Origin: Limonium bicolor
Lineage: Eukaryota > Streptophyta > Magnoliopsida > Caryophyllales > Plumbaginaceae
Assembly: GCA_023374045.1 (NCBI GenBank)
Contig: CM041777.1
Coordinates: 461,495,827-461,559,826 of the forward strand
Length of the DNA: 64,000 bases
Direction of reading: 5' to 3'
Part shown: positions 1 to 11,680 of the stretch, one piece after another
Numbering within the stretch: position 1 is the first letter of the stretch
How the letters are laid out: every line of letters begins with the position of its first letter
The notes under the pieces: model-generated
What the model was told of the DNA's origin: nothing
Seen by the model: only the letters and a program-made list of their open reading frames with translations
Databases searched by the model: none
Position numbers and translations under genes: made by a program

Positions 1-1989
1 GTATACGGGAACGATTCCCGAAGAAAACGGATGCAAGAAATGTATTAAAACGCTAAAAGAGCTTTAGCGCACGTTTTTCGAGGAAACCCGAAAACGTGGT
101 TTTAAGTGGTCAAACAAACCCGTAAAAATTATAATCATTAAATAATAATTATTAAGCCTTATGGAAGCTTAATAACCAATAAAAATAAAGAAACGAGAAA
201 ATTTTGGAAAACGGACCCGGTTAGTGAATGGTATCAAAACCGGGTAAATTAACGAGCGTTTTCTGTAAAAGACGAAAAACTGCTCCAGCTTAACAGTATA
301 GTGGGGCCGGTTTTTATAGGGTACTAATACCCTCTCACACACTCAATTAAATATTACTCCCCCACACACTAGAAGACAAGAGAACTAAAGCAAAAAGTAA
401 CAAATACTTACCTTTTCCCTCTCTCTCCTCCCATTCCTCTCTTTTCTTGCGTGAGAACCCCCTCCCTCCTGATTCCTCTCTTCTCTTTCCTCTGGTTGGG
501 GACGATTTTGAAGAGCTCAAAATGGCTCCCATGGCTTCTCCACTTATACTCCATGTTCTAGCTTCATTAAAGCCCCAAATCGAAAATAAATTGCATATTC
601 TTCTTCCCCTCATCAAGCTCTACATTTCTATCTTTTCAAAATTCCAAATGGAGGAGTTTGACCTCCATGGGTTTTGGGCATTTGAAGAGTAAACCACATA
701 TTTTTGAAGCTTGGAGTCTCCTCTTCCACTTAAGGTAAAAAGATTCAAGAGAAAAACTCATTTTCTCCATTTCCATGCCTTGGCCGATTTTGGCTTCTTT
801 TAATGCCTTGTTATCTTCTTTGTTTGAGCTTGGTTCAACTCTCCAATGGTGGAGGAACCCTTCTTTGTATTCAAGGCTTAAAAACCTCTCTTGAAGCTCC
901 AAGGTAAAACCCTAACTAATGGCATTAAAGCCTTTCATTGAATTAAAGTTATCCAATGGGTTAAGGAGTTTAATTGTATTTATTTGTGTGTTTTGAATGT
1001 TGGCTTGGGGTTGGGTAACCCCATTGACCAACTTGACCGAGAATGAAGAAGGGGACAGGAGGAGGACTCAAAGGAAGAAGTGTGATCTTAAGGTAAGAAA
1101 AACCTATCTCAATGCTTAATCTAATGCATTAGTGTAGTGGGAATGGGTAAACAAATAAAAGAACTTAAACCATTGTATTAGTATTGTAATTGTGGATGTT
1201 TGAGTACTAGTGAGTAAGTGTGTGAATTTGTAGGCCTTAGAGCCAAACGAATGGTATGTGTATATTAGTAATGCTATTTGAGGAGTAATGATGTATTGGT
1301 ATTGTAATTGAGGAAGCATTGGTGTATTAGAATTTTGTATGTGTGCTGGTAGGACCCTTGTTGGGTGTGGCTAGCTTTAGGTTTAATTTGATGAGAGGAT
1401 GTGTATTTGAGGATGTGAGAAAAGAAGGTGGGCTATGGCCAAATTTTGGTAGGAATTGTGCATTAAAGAATGACTTGGTGAATGGGAGAACCAAGGGGTG
1501 CATTGGACTTAGTAAAGATGTTTAATGACCATGGGATGGTAATTGTGGTATGAGGGTATTAGGATGTAAAATCTGTGGCAAAAGAGGTACCAAAATGCAT
1601 GGTGGGACTAGGAAGAAATTGGTGTGCAAGATTTAGTAAATTGATGTTGAACTTGGGCATTGATAGTGTAGATGCTTTGAAATGAACTGGCATGGTAAGG
1701 TAAGGTAATTAGGATGCTAGGAATGGCAATGATTGAGAAAGTATTGGATGGGAGAATTGAATTGTAAAATCTGTAGCATAGGTGTGACAAAAACTGTTAC
1801 ATGTGTTGTAGAAGAAGTGAGGAAATTGTGTAAGTTGTTTGATGGGTTTAGTAAAGGATTTGGGGGATGAACCAAGGCAATTTTGAGGGCCTAAGTAGTG
1901 TTAAAATATGTGGGATTAAGTGTAGGAACAATGGGGAAGTAATGGGTAAAGGAGAGGACTGAAAACAGAAATGAAAACTGAAGTACTGG

Positions 1990-2392
1990 GCCGGACCGAC
2001 CTTGGGACCGAACTTGCAAGGTCGGTCGAGCCCAGATTTGCAAAGGACGGAAACCTTCTGGAACGGACCGACCTTGGGACCGGACATGCAAGGTCGGTCG
2101 GCCAGAGGAATTTCCCGTCATGCAACCTACTGGAATGGACCGACCTTGCGACCGGACTTGCAAGGTCGGTCGACTCAAAAATTTTCCGTCTTGTAAGCTA
2201 CTGGAATGGACCGACCTTGCGACCGGACTTGCAAGGTCGGTCGGGCAAAATTTTCCGTCAAGTAACTCACTGGAATGGACCGACCTTGGGACCGGACTTG
2301 CAAGGTCGGTCGGCCCTGTAATTTTCCAGCGTGATTCCTTACTGACTTCGACCGACCTTGGGACCGACCCTGGGTAAGGTCGGTCGAGTCAA
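1990..2392 (+). repeat. Tandem array of six hairpin units in element A 5' LTR
   Basis: Six units of about 72 bp begin near 1995, 2067, 2139, 2210, 2279 and 2351. Each has ACCGACCTTG, a short spacer ending in GGACTTG or similar, then CAAGGTCGGT, so each can fold into a hairpin with a stem of about 10 bp. Units are joined by a less conserved linker containing CTGGAATGG. The same array is in the other A LTR and, as a diverged version, in element B. Confidence 0.9.
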
Positions 2393-2398
2393 AACAAA

Positions 2399-2418
2399 AT
2401 ATATATATATATATATAT
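2399..2418. repeat. (AT)n microsatellite
   Basis: Ten AT units directly after the hairpin array. The equivalent tract in the other A LTR (about 26847-26861) is shorter, as expected for a length-variable microsatellite. Confidence 0.9.
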
Positions 2419-3964
2419 GATTAGAGTTATCATATGTATATAAGTATATGCCTATACACATAGGTATATGTAAATGTAGTAATACACCATTAATGGAAAG
2501 AAAGGATGAGGAAATGCACATGTGAGTAAGGAAACAAGTTAAGGAAGTTGTAAGTATAAGAACATTAAGTGTACCGGGATAACGGGGTAAGTAAGGGAGT
2601 AGTAATTACTTGTATATCGTATGAGCATAGTATTAATAACAATGTTGGAAACATTATCAGTGGAACAAGTGTGAACCAAGGAACAAGGGAACACATGGTA
2701 AAGCTAACTCCGGTGCAAGGTATGATTTTCTCATGCCCCGTATGCTAACCGAGTTACGTTGATTTGTGTGCTGTATGCCGGCTAATCAAGACTAAAGCAT
2801 GAAAACGGTTTATTGCCTTTCATTGTATGTCTTGCTGTATGTTGTATGAGCTAACCTTTCTTGAATTGAATGTGTGGCTTCACTTAGTGCGTAGATCGAC
2901 TCCTAGATGGGTCTTGTTGTGTAGCGACTCGTAGTAAGAGTCATAATGTGAGCTAATGGAACCATAGCAACGCACTAAATTACGAATCAACGAACGATAG
3001 CACAAACCAACAAACTCACTAGAATGTGAGGGAGCGTACGGGAGTAATAACCTCCCGATAATGGTAGGAGGACCGAAATGAATAATCCACAAACAATAAG
3101 TAGTGGAAGTATATAAGTAACCTCTATTAGAGGAATTAATCTTGGTGCAAGACATGAACCATGAGAGTAGTAGAGAACGATGAGGGATCTCCAAACCCCT
3201 TAGCAACTAGTCGACCCATTATGAGAGGACTCGACTATGTAAGTATGTCCCGAACATGTGAGTATTCGATACGTTGGGGAAACCCTTAAATCTGAGGATA
3301 CTAGTCGGTTGTAATTCCCTAAGCTAGTGGAGGTTATCAAGAGAGATACTTCTAGGCTAATCCCTGAGATTGTATTATACTCTGAGAGAAGAGTGCTGGG
3401 AATTTGAGTAGTCCGGTATAAACGGACATTGAGTATTTGAGGAGCTAAGCGTATAGCCCTCGTATTGTAGGTCCGGTGGCAGACTTGTGTATGACCCCGC
3501 CCGGTGGCCAAAGTAATGAGTACTGAGTATTGCGTATGTTGAGTAAAGTAAGGAGTAAGGAGTAAGAAGCGAGTATGAGTATGTAATGAGTACCGAGTAT
3601 TGAGTATGTATGAGTAAGCATTGAGTAATGAGTACGTATGAGTAAGTATGGAGCATTGAGTAGTGAGTATGTATAAGCGTAGTAACAAGTATGGAGTAAA
3701 GAGTGTGTACGAGTAAGGGTATAAGCATGGAGTGATGAGTATGTAAGAGTAAAGCAATGAGTAGCAAGTAAGGAGTAGGTATGAGCAGAGTAATGAACAA
3801 CGGGCAACCCCGAAGTAGCAACGAGAATGTATCTAATATGAGCAGTCGACTATCGAATTGTCTTCCGCAGTAGATAGTGAACCTTGTGTGTGTATGTACG
3901 CATTGAGAATGTATTGTGTAGAAATTGTATGTACGTTTGCATGTAAAATGAACTCCATGTATAT

Positions 3965-4065
3965 CCGACCCAAAGTAGTCGGCGTACCGCGGTTAGCACG
4001 CGGTATATGCGAATTTCATATGCAGCGTAAGCTGACCCCCTAGGGGGACCGTTTTTAGTGTGCAG
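3965..4065 (+). promoter_or_regulatory. Conserved LTR hairpin cassette ending in acceptor-like CAG (A 5' LTR)
   Basis: Consecutive short inverted repeats: CCGAC...GTCGG, TACCGCG...CGCGGTA, CAGC-GTAA-GCTG and the palindrome CCCCCTAGGGGG. They are followed by GTTTTTAGTGTGCAG. The same order recurs in the LTRs of B, C and E with paired changes in the second stem, which suggests an RNA structure. The pyrimidine-rich run ending in CAG|GTAC resembles a 3' splice site. Its function is not known to me. Confidence 0.7.
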
Positions 4066-4459
4066 GTACTCGAAGCTGACCACCGTTCGAGAGAGTAGGA
4101 CCGGGACTGCTATGTAAGCATGGGTAGTAGTATGGAAGGGATGGAACTTGTAATGTATTGGGAAATTTGGAAGTCCAAACTGTATCGGTAAAATTAAGGA
4201 TTGTAGTATACTCGGTATAGTATTGTATTGGAGTTGTATTTGAATTATGTTTTAGTATGCAAGGGGAAGTATTGTATTGTGTAGAGCACTCGGTATGTTC
4301 ATATTCATCAGACCGATAGTATGTAGTATTGTAACTTGCCTTGTTAGTCACGTGGGTGACTAACGGCATTGTACACCCGCCGTTGAGTAAGTAATGTCCG
4401 CTGCGAAGGTAAGTATGGTACGGTAATGACGGTATTAGCGGTAGGGGTGTTACAAAAAG

Positions 4460-4485
4460 TGGTATCAGAGCGATATCGCTCTGAT
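4460..4485 (+). promoter_or_regulatory. Primer binding site of element A within a palindrome
   Basis: TGGTATCAGAGC at 4460-4471 is the standard plant PBS for initiator tRNA-Met, five bases after the LTR end. Its 3' part lies in a perfect palindrome at 4464-4485 made of the arms ATCAGAGCGAT and ATCGCTCTGAT, so the PBS can pair with the sequence just downstream. Confidence 0.93.
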
Positions 4486-5352
4486 GGATGAAATACCGAG
4501 TTTAGGTAAATACCGAGTTAGGAAGTAGAGACGTAGGGCTAAGGGTTGAGTGTTAGCGTGTGAGGTACGCTAGTTAGGAACTTCCGTGTGAATCGGAAAC
4601 CTACAACAACCATACCCCGCCCTCCGCAACCCACGGTATTAAGTTGGGAGAATAACGCCAGAGAGATGGAAAGACCTCTCACACTCGGGTAAAACCCGAT
4701 CTGGCAGTTGCAAAGACAAACCTTATTAGAAAAGAACCGGTCATACGGTAGAGTCCAAGAACTGGAAGTCCCGAAGACGGTTCCCGTTGAATGACAAGAA
4801 CCGCACTTAACGGCGGAGGAATGAAGATCCTAAACACAAGGATAATGGAATTTATGGCACCATGGGGCGACATGCTTCGCAGTCGCGAGAACCATGTGTA
4901 GCCAGCAAGAAGAGAAGCACAATCGTGCAATGGAACAAGGAAGATAGAGTAGCAAGCCCGAGACAAGAGAGTCTACGGACTGTAATATTCGATAATACCA
5001 ACAACGGTATGCAAACCGACTAAGGAATTAGTCGAGGTTGGATTAACACCAAACCTATACGCCAAGAGGCGGCAATAACCGAACGACATAGTTCAGGTGA
5101 CAATGGAAGTAATCATAAAGCATATACCCATAGGACTACAACGTGGTTCCTAAGCATAAGTCAAGTCTCATTAACCACAGTGAAGGTGTGAGGCACCCGG
5201 ATTGACGACAACCAGGTCAAGTACACTGAGAAACGACTCAGGAGATTGATCACCAAGATTGAAAGATCAAAGGAAGATCTAATAAGACCACCAAATATGG
5301 ATGGAAACGATACCGTAACCGGTATGCGTTAACCGAAAAACAACCTACCCGC

Positions 5353-5374
5353 GCACTTGCCCAGGGCAAGTGCA
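5353..5374 (+). other. Conserved internal hairpin in element A
   Basis: CACTTGCC and GGCAAGTG flank a two-base loop. Element C has the counterpart CACTTGCCATGGCAAGTG at 38098-38118, where the loop has changed but the stem has not. This is a candidate packaging or leader structure; the role is inferred only from conservation. Confidence 0.55.
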
Positions 5375-8245
5375 GCAACTACAAGACGGTTGGAAGACTT
5401 TTAACAACCTGCAAATACCTGCTAAGGTACCGCTATGACGAATGGAACAAATATAGGATCACCAATCCTAAGTGCTTAAATAACGAAACCTTGGAAAGGC
5501 CTAACGGCCTGACCATTGTATTAAGAGTATACCGGTCAGCGAGAGGCTGAACTTGGTCAAGACCTCAGACATGGCAACGCCATGAAGAATTCTTTTCACA
5601 CCGAACTGTTATTCCAAAACCCAAAAAAAAAAATTTGCTTTCAAAACCACAAACTCTTCTTGTAAAACTTTGGATTTTTAAAACCAACCAACGGAATTAC
5701 GGTGAGTATCATAGAGTGATACAGAGGAGTCGACCATAGAATACTTCCCTAGGCGTGTGACGAACACTACGAGTGTACCCAAATACGGGATGTGGGACGA
5801 CCGCACTCCGAAGGAGCTTGCGGGCCTGACAGATAGTTAGGTAAGTGGTAACGTGCCAAGACGGTACCCCACGTATGTATACATGTAGTGTACGAAACAC
5901 GGGAAGTAGTCAACTCTGTTCTACGGACCATAAGCAAATTCAAAACAGGACAGTTGGATACCTCAAACGAGCAAAGGGAACTCAGATAAGCTTACAAGCT
6001 AAGGAGTCAAGAACCTACTACAGGAAGATGATTAAGAGTTAAAGGTGCGAGAAGCACCAACAACTGAATAAAGACATTGGACATGTCTGAATATATTAAA
6101 GTAAAACATGATGACTGGAAGGAATACCCAGTCTAAAAACAGTAAGGCAAATGCCTAACATTAACACATCAGTGTTCAATGAACGGGATGAGATCCCCAG
6201 AACAACTACCACAAACACACAGGGTGATGTGGCAAGGTACCGGAAATACCATTCATCACTGAAAGGAATACCAAACCCGTTATAACATAAGGAAAAACAC
6301 CAATGGTCTACCCTAAGAACGGGAGACGTTATAACCCTCAACGGATGACTTAGATCCAGAACCGCAAGGTAGGATAACAAACTGGACATCCTTATAAATG
6401 TCCGCCAGACGCAATAGCATAAACAATAATACCCAGGAGCAATCCATAAAGGGTATCAAGTCAACACAGTTGAATGAAATATCGTGGTGAGAACACCACA
6501 ATTGGAACGAACATACGGTTAGAACACCAAAGGGATCCCACTTGACAGGGGATACCCCAAAGCAATAAATGGTATCGATCTATACCAGGATACAAAAGGG
6601 CCTCCAATGAACGGAAGCATGATGCGACGATCTTATTAGGGAGCCCAGTATCACCTCCAAGCCCAGCGATGGCTTACAGAGAAGTAACCACTCGAGAACG
6701 ACCTATGATGAGCAGAGCTCTAGGCAATATGGCTAGTAGGCCATGAAACTATTACCACACACAACCCAACGGTTGCAAAACCCACTGTGAACTATATGGG
6801 AAGCTGTCAAGGATGACACCGATGAAAGAGTAACAATCAGTGAATGAGGACGCCCCTCATAAATGTGAAACCGCAAGAGCGGTGAACACATGGATCCCAA
6901 GAAGGGGATACCATTAGTAACTGTCGAGAAATATATCCCTTTCAGAACTACTAATGTAGTCAAGCTTGAGCATACAATTATTGCCAAGCAATGTGAAATA
7001 AGCTCCAACAGCAATTGATGACAACCAAGGAGTAACCGGTTATAAAACCAATGATGCTCGGGGAGCTCAGAAAAATAAAGGAATACCATATTCTGTATTT
7101 GCCAAACACATGGGGAACCATTGTATAGGTGATAGAAATGCATGAGCTGAAGATAGCAACAGCGGAGGCCATGTAAACCAATATTGTAAATCAGTAAGAA
7201 CATGGTGCGCATCAGGCAACCAATGTATGTGAATAATCACCCAATGCTATGGGTTGTTTATACAAGATGGTAGACAGACCGGGCAACAAGCCAGGAGTCT
7301 ACACCAAATGATGAAGCACCACCTGAAAGAGTAACGATCAGTCCGATTGCAATCTCATAAGAGAGTTACTGCCAAGGGTTCACACCTCTGCACTCTGTAG
7401 GACTGAGTGTTTTGGTATTGCACTTGTGTAGTCAATGATCTAGTGGGATAGCTAGGAATATGAGGAAATGTAAATTGTGGTAAATCCTTCCTTTCACCAG
7501 TAAACATGGCGCAAGCCAGTTAAACAAAAGCTTAGAAACAAACCGTGCGGCCTAAGGCCAAAGAAACACGGAGAGTGTGAAACACACCAACAATCACAAG
7601 ATGTGAATTCCACAGGAATAAAGGTGAAAGGAGACTTAAGAAAGTCACAAGGACCGACGCATTGAAAATGCAAGGTCATACAAGTAAAGAACACTCGTAC
7701 TGAACCAGAGAAACTGGTATAATTCAGAAGCTACTAACAATAGAGGAAGCACTACAACTAGGTAGTGGCTCAACCTCAACCGACAATAAGTCGGAGGAAC
7801 CAAGTGAAAGATCACTACAAACACAACAGTATGTATATAGATGGCCAGGGACCTGGTTATGAAGCTAAAACTCACTGAGTTTGTGCACGGAAAAAGAACA
7901 CCACACTTGGTCAATAAACCTTATTCCCACAATAAGAGGGATAAAAAGGTGATGCGTAGCACGTTAAGGATAACAAGAAGGGCGAATAACCCAAGTTATC
8001 AGGGTCGCGCAGCAGAAGCTAGTGGGCCCAGAATTCCAAGAGAAATACACCCAGAACCAAACCCGGTTAAGAGTTAAATAAACTCCGATGAAAATTCTTG
8101 ATGCAGGGACTAACCGACAGTACGGTTAAGACCCGTTGATCAAGGAACATTGTATAATAGACCGCATGGAAACTGAACCACTCCATGACGGCTGAATGCC
8201 TTCGACCAATGTCCAATGTTGACACATGATAGATTACGTGGGCGT

Positions 8246-8268
8246 AATCCCTTTTAAGGGGGGTAGAG
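8246..8268 (+). promoter_or_regulatory. Second, internal polypurine tract of element A
   Basis: TCCCTTTTAAGGGGGGTAGAGC matches the tract bordering the 3' LTR (AAGGGAGGTAGAT at 24219-24230) but lies about 1.4 kb before it in the unspliced element. Equivalent internal copies are found in B, C and D. Confidence 0.65.
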
Positions 8269-9584
8269 CGAAAACCGCGAAATGTATGTTTTACATGATA
8301 GGTGCGTAAACTACAATGCGCATAGCGCAAGGGAATTCATTTTGATGGTTGATACTTATGTTACATAAACATATGTATTCACTCATCGTGTAATTGTAGT
8401 TATTTGAGAAACAAGAATAGGAAAGGAGTGGAGAAACTCCAGGGGAATGTGTACCCCGATTGGTAATAGTATGAGGAATGAGTATGTATGGGAGACTGGA
8501 GGAGTATAAATCGGTATGGAGCCGGTGTATGTAATGAGTATAAATTGGATACAACCGATGTACTTTATGAGTATAAACTTGGTATAGCAATTAATGGGAT
8601 ATTGTACCCACGAATTTCCTAAGTATAGTTGTTGGAGAAAATGTAGTAATGATTGACGAAATGATTAGTAAGTAAGTAAGTGAGTCATATGAATTGGAAA
8701 TGTATGTGTATGATTATGAGTAGCGAGATTAAAAAGATAGAAAACGAAATAATGTTTGACGAGCTGTCTGTTTGTACTGAAGTGGGAAGTGGAACTTGAT
8801 TTGCTAGCGATCAAGGGAAGCCGAACACAAATTGGGGTGGAAGGATAATTCAACACCAATGCTGATCACATTGGGGTTGAAGGACTCTGGAAGCTCCCTT
8901 AAGTGGTCACAGTAATAACACTAGTATTAGGTATAATCATCATAAATGGAATTTGGGAGATGTATGCAAAGTTTTCAAAATGAATTTCCAAAACTAATTT
9001 GGTACAATGTTTTCTTCAAACTTGAGAATGAGGATCGGTTTTAAAACCGCTCCCACGGGCGCTAGTGGATCTTCCATGCCTAGGCACGGGTATCCGGTCG
9101 AAACCATAGGAAGTGAAGCTAGTTTTGAGTCTGTGGAAGTGTAGAGTAGTTTGAAACCACTACACCGGTTGTACGGTGACAGTGTGTGTTTTGTATTTTT
9201 CCAAGGGCACTGGGGCAGCGTAGTCTCGAGTAAGTATGAGTAAGTATGAGTAAAGTATGAGTAAGTAAGTATGAGTAAGTGCCTGAGGATCTCTATATGT
9301 GCAAATGAATTTGATCAGAACTAAAGGACCGTAGAGCCAGAAAGCGTAAGTGCTCAAGTCATGACGGCCGTGAACCAGAAAGCGTAAGTGTTCAAACGTG
9401 ACCGGTACCTGAGGGATCACTCGCCATTGGGGGAGGATTGTACCTAATTATCTGCGGATGGACCCCCTTGGAGAGAAGTAAAACGGATATTTTTGATTGC
9501 TATGCATGCAGTGACATGTTGTTTGGGTGCGTAGTATGCATCATGTCAGACATTTGGAGTTTGACAAGTTATGTGTAGAGGTCA

Positions 9585-9589
9585 TAACC
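9585..9589. repeat. Target site duplication of element B (left copy)
   Basis: TAACC directly before the TG of the left LTR of B. The same TAACC follows the CA of its right LTR at 24149-24153, proving one insertion event into element A. Confidence 0.93.
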
Positions 9590-10047
9590 TGTAACACCCC
9601 AACCGCTAATCCTTCCATTATCCTCTAATCATTCCCATAACTACCTTACTCGCAGCGGAATACTTACCTACTCCCGGCGGGTGATACAACGCCGCTAGCC
9701 ATCCAAGGCTAACAAGGCTACTACTACTTACCGTGTCGGTCTGATGATTAGAATAAACTGCATACACACTACTTACTTTACAATGTCAATTACTTACATA
9801 CATTTGATTACCGAGTATACTGAGTATATGAATTACATTCCATGACTACTTCCCAAAAATGAAGAGTTTATACATCCTCTCCTTACTATCCAATCAAGGT
9901 TTCAATATCCAAAAAGGTGTACCACATGGTACACCGGCTACTCAAAAAGGCCTTAGCCGTGTACAACTCAGTACACCGTTTCAATCCTACAATCTACCCA
10001 AAAGGATCACATTCCGTCCTTACCCTTCCGTCACGCCTCGCGGGTAC

Positions 10048-10140
10048 CTGTGGAGTAAAAACATTCCCCCTAGGGGGTCAGCTTACGCTGCATATGATAA
10101 CCGCATACCCCGCGTGCTAGCGAGGGTACGCCAACTATTT
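10048..10140 (-). promoter_or_regulatory. Conserved LTR hairpin cassette (B 3' LTR)
   Basis: Reverse-strand counterpart of the cassette in element A. It keeps CAGCGTAAGCTG, CCCCCTAGGGGG, a TACCC...GGGTA stem and a terminal CCACAG|GTACC acceptor-like site. A second copy in the 5' LTR ends at about 20663. Confidence 0.65.
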
Positions 10141-11281
10141 GGTCGAGTACATGCGGTTCGTTTCATTCATACATACATGTTTTATACAATACAATTCAAT
10201 ACATTCCATACACAAGGCATACACACATACAATACATACAAGGAAGACAATTCAAGTCAACCATTCATACTTACCGAATACTCACCGCATTACGGAGATA
10301 CAATTCTCCAATACATACAAAGGTCTTGTTAGCCTCATTACACACCCGGGTTAATCGGGTGTTCAATACTTTTACTCCGGGTCAATGACTTACAATAGTC
10401 AAGACCAATACACATACAATACTTACTTCTTACATACTTTACTTCCAGTTAAGTCGGTATGACCTCTGGGCAGGGATTACTACATCCCACCACCGGGCTT
10501 TAGGGTGGCCCACTAATCCAGGATGCTACCCATTCAAGGGGATTGGTCCATGGAAAAGATTATAGCCAGGATTCGGATCCAACCTCTTGTGTTTCCTTAT
10601 CCTCACGCGTGGCCGAAACTATATCTGGCTTCTACTCATTCCATTATACTCATTACTCATGTTAGGAGTTAGGCTGTTAGGAATTAGTAGAAGTCCATAC
10701 CTTCCTTCCGTACATACATACAATACACAAGTACTCATACTTACACATACACTTCATTTCCATTCATACATTTCATGAATTATACAAACTAAATGTTCAA
10801 GAAGATTCAACAAGAACAAGATAGTTCAAACACAGTTAAGTGCAATAAAAGTCCGATTCATGCATTTATCTTATTGGTGATCACATAAGCACACAAATCG
10901 GGGTGACCAAGTTAGGATACAGGGCATGAAGAAATCATACCGTTCACCGACGTTTTCGTACTACCGGGTTCCTTCAACGTGCAACTATTCGATTCCTATA
11001 CATACATGAAGTAGTATGATCAATGATCCATTATTGATCTACTTACTCCTTCATTGATACTTTCTATTTATACTTACTACTTCATTACTTTCTTACTTGG
11101 TTATAGACCATTCTTTTCTTTACTACTTCTTACATTTGTCGCCTTACTCATTTACTTACCTTCCTACCATTATTGCTTCATTAATGGTGTATTACTACAT
11201 ACGTATGCTTATATTTGTATAGGCATATATGTATACATATGATAACTATAATCATATCATACAACATTTTTTTTTTGACTC

Positions 11282-11680
11282 GACCGAACTTGCAAGTCTG
11301 GTCGCAAGTTCGGTCCAAGTCAGTAGGTTACATCGCGTGAAAATTCCAGGGCCGACCGACCTTGCAAGTCCGGTCCCAAGGTCGGTCCATTCCAGTAAGT
11401 TTCATATGTGAAAATTTTAGCCCGACCGACCTTGCAAGTCCGGTCGCAAGGTCGGTCCATTCCAGTAGCTTGCATTACGGGCATTTTTCTGGCCGACCGA
11501 ACTTGCAAGTCCGGTCGCAAGTTCGGCCATTCCAGAAGGTTTCTGACGGGAGATATTTCTGGTCCGACCGAACTTGCAAGTCCGGTCGCAAGGTCGGTCG
11601 ACTCCAGAAGGCTTCCCGTCTTATAAATCTGGGCTCGACCGACCTTGCAAGTTCGGTCCTAAGGTTGGTCCGGCCCAGTA
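11282..11680 (-). repeat. Tandem array of six hairpin units in B 3' LTR
   Basis: Units begin near 11283, 11356, 11425, 11496, 11576 and 11638. Each combines ACCGAMCTTGCAAG and CGCAAGKTCGGT-type arms separated by TCCGGT. Related to the array of element A but in opposite orientation, as expected for an element on the minus strand. Confidence 0.9.

Larger units (their letters stand above)
1..4454 (+). mobile_element. Element A, 5' LTR (left edge cut by window)
   Basis: Nearly identical to 24453-28898, so this is one of two LTRs in the same orientation. It lacks about 222 bases of its 5' end because the window starts inside it. It ends with GGGGTGTTACA, followed by four A's, a G and a tRNA-iMet primer binding site, which fixes the boundary at 4454. 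A pyrimidine-rich stretch near 415-490 looks like a plant leader, with a weak TATA-like TTTTTATAGG near 311. AAG|GTAA donor-like sites occur near 732, 900 and 1090. Short open frames inside have no recognisable domain. LTRs over 4 kb are typical of LARD-type non-autonomous elements; that classification is inferred from the empty internal domain. Confidence 0.9.
4455..9589 (+). mobile_element. Element A internal domain, first part (non-coding, LARD-like)
   Basis: About 5.1 kb between the PBS and the insertion of element B. It continues at 24154-24230. All open frames are short and I recognise no gag, protease, RT, RNase H or integrase. The sequence aligns along its length with the internal domain of element C (37160-42208), for example 4460-4690 with 37165-37400 and 7370-7440 with 40005-40075. 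Conservation without coding capacity fits a large retrotransposon derivative mobilised in trans. Confidence 0.8.

Noticed and set aside
447..692. Open frame repeated in both A LTRs (also about 24903-25190) as a possible gene
   Set aside because: The frame is not conserved between the two copies (it shifts and ends differently) and has no known domain. It is leader-like LTR sequence.
1990..2392. CRISPR-like array
   Set aside because: Units are whole tandem repeats with hairpins inside plant LTRs, spacers are not unique, and the array is duplicated with the LTR.
9760..9790. Hammerhead ribozyme (CTGATGA motif in the B LTR)
   Set aside because: CTGATGA is present but no following stem II and GAAA core can be found at the right spacing.
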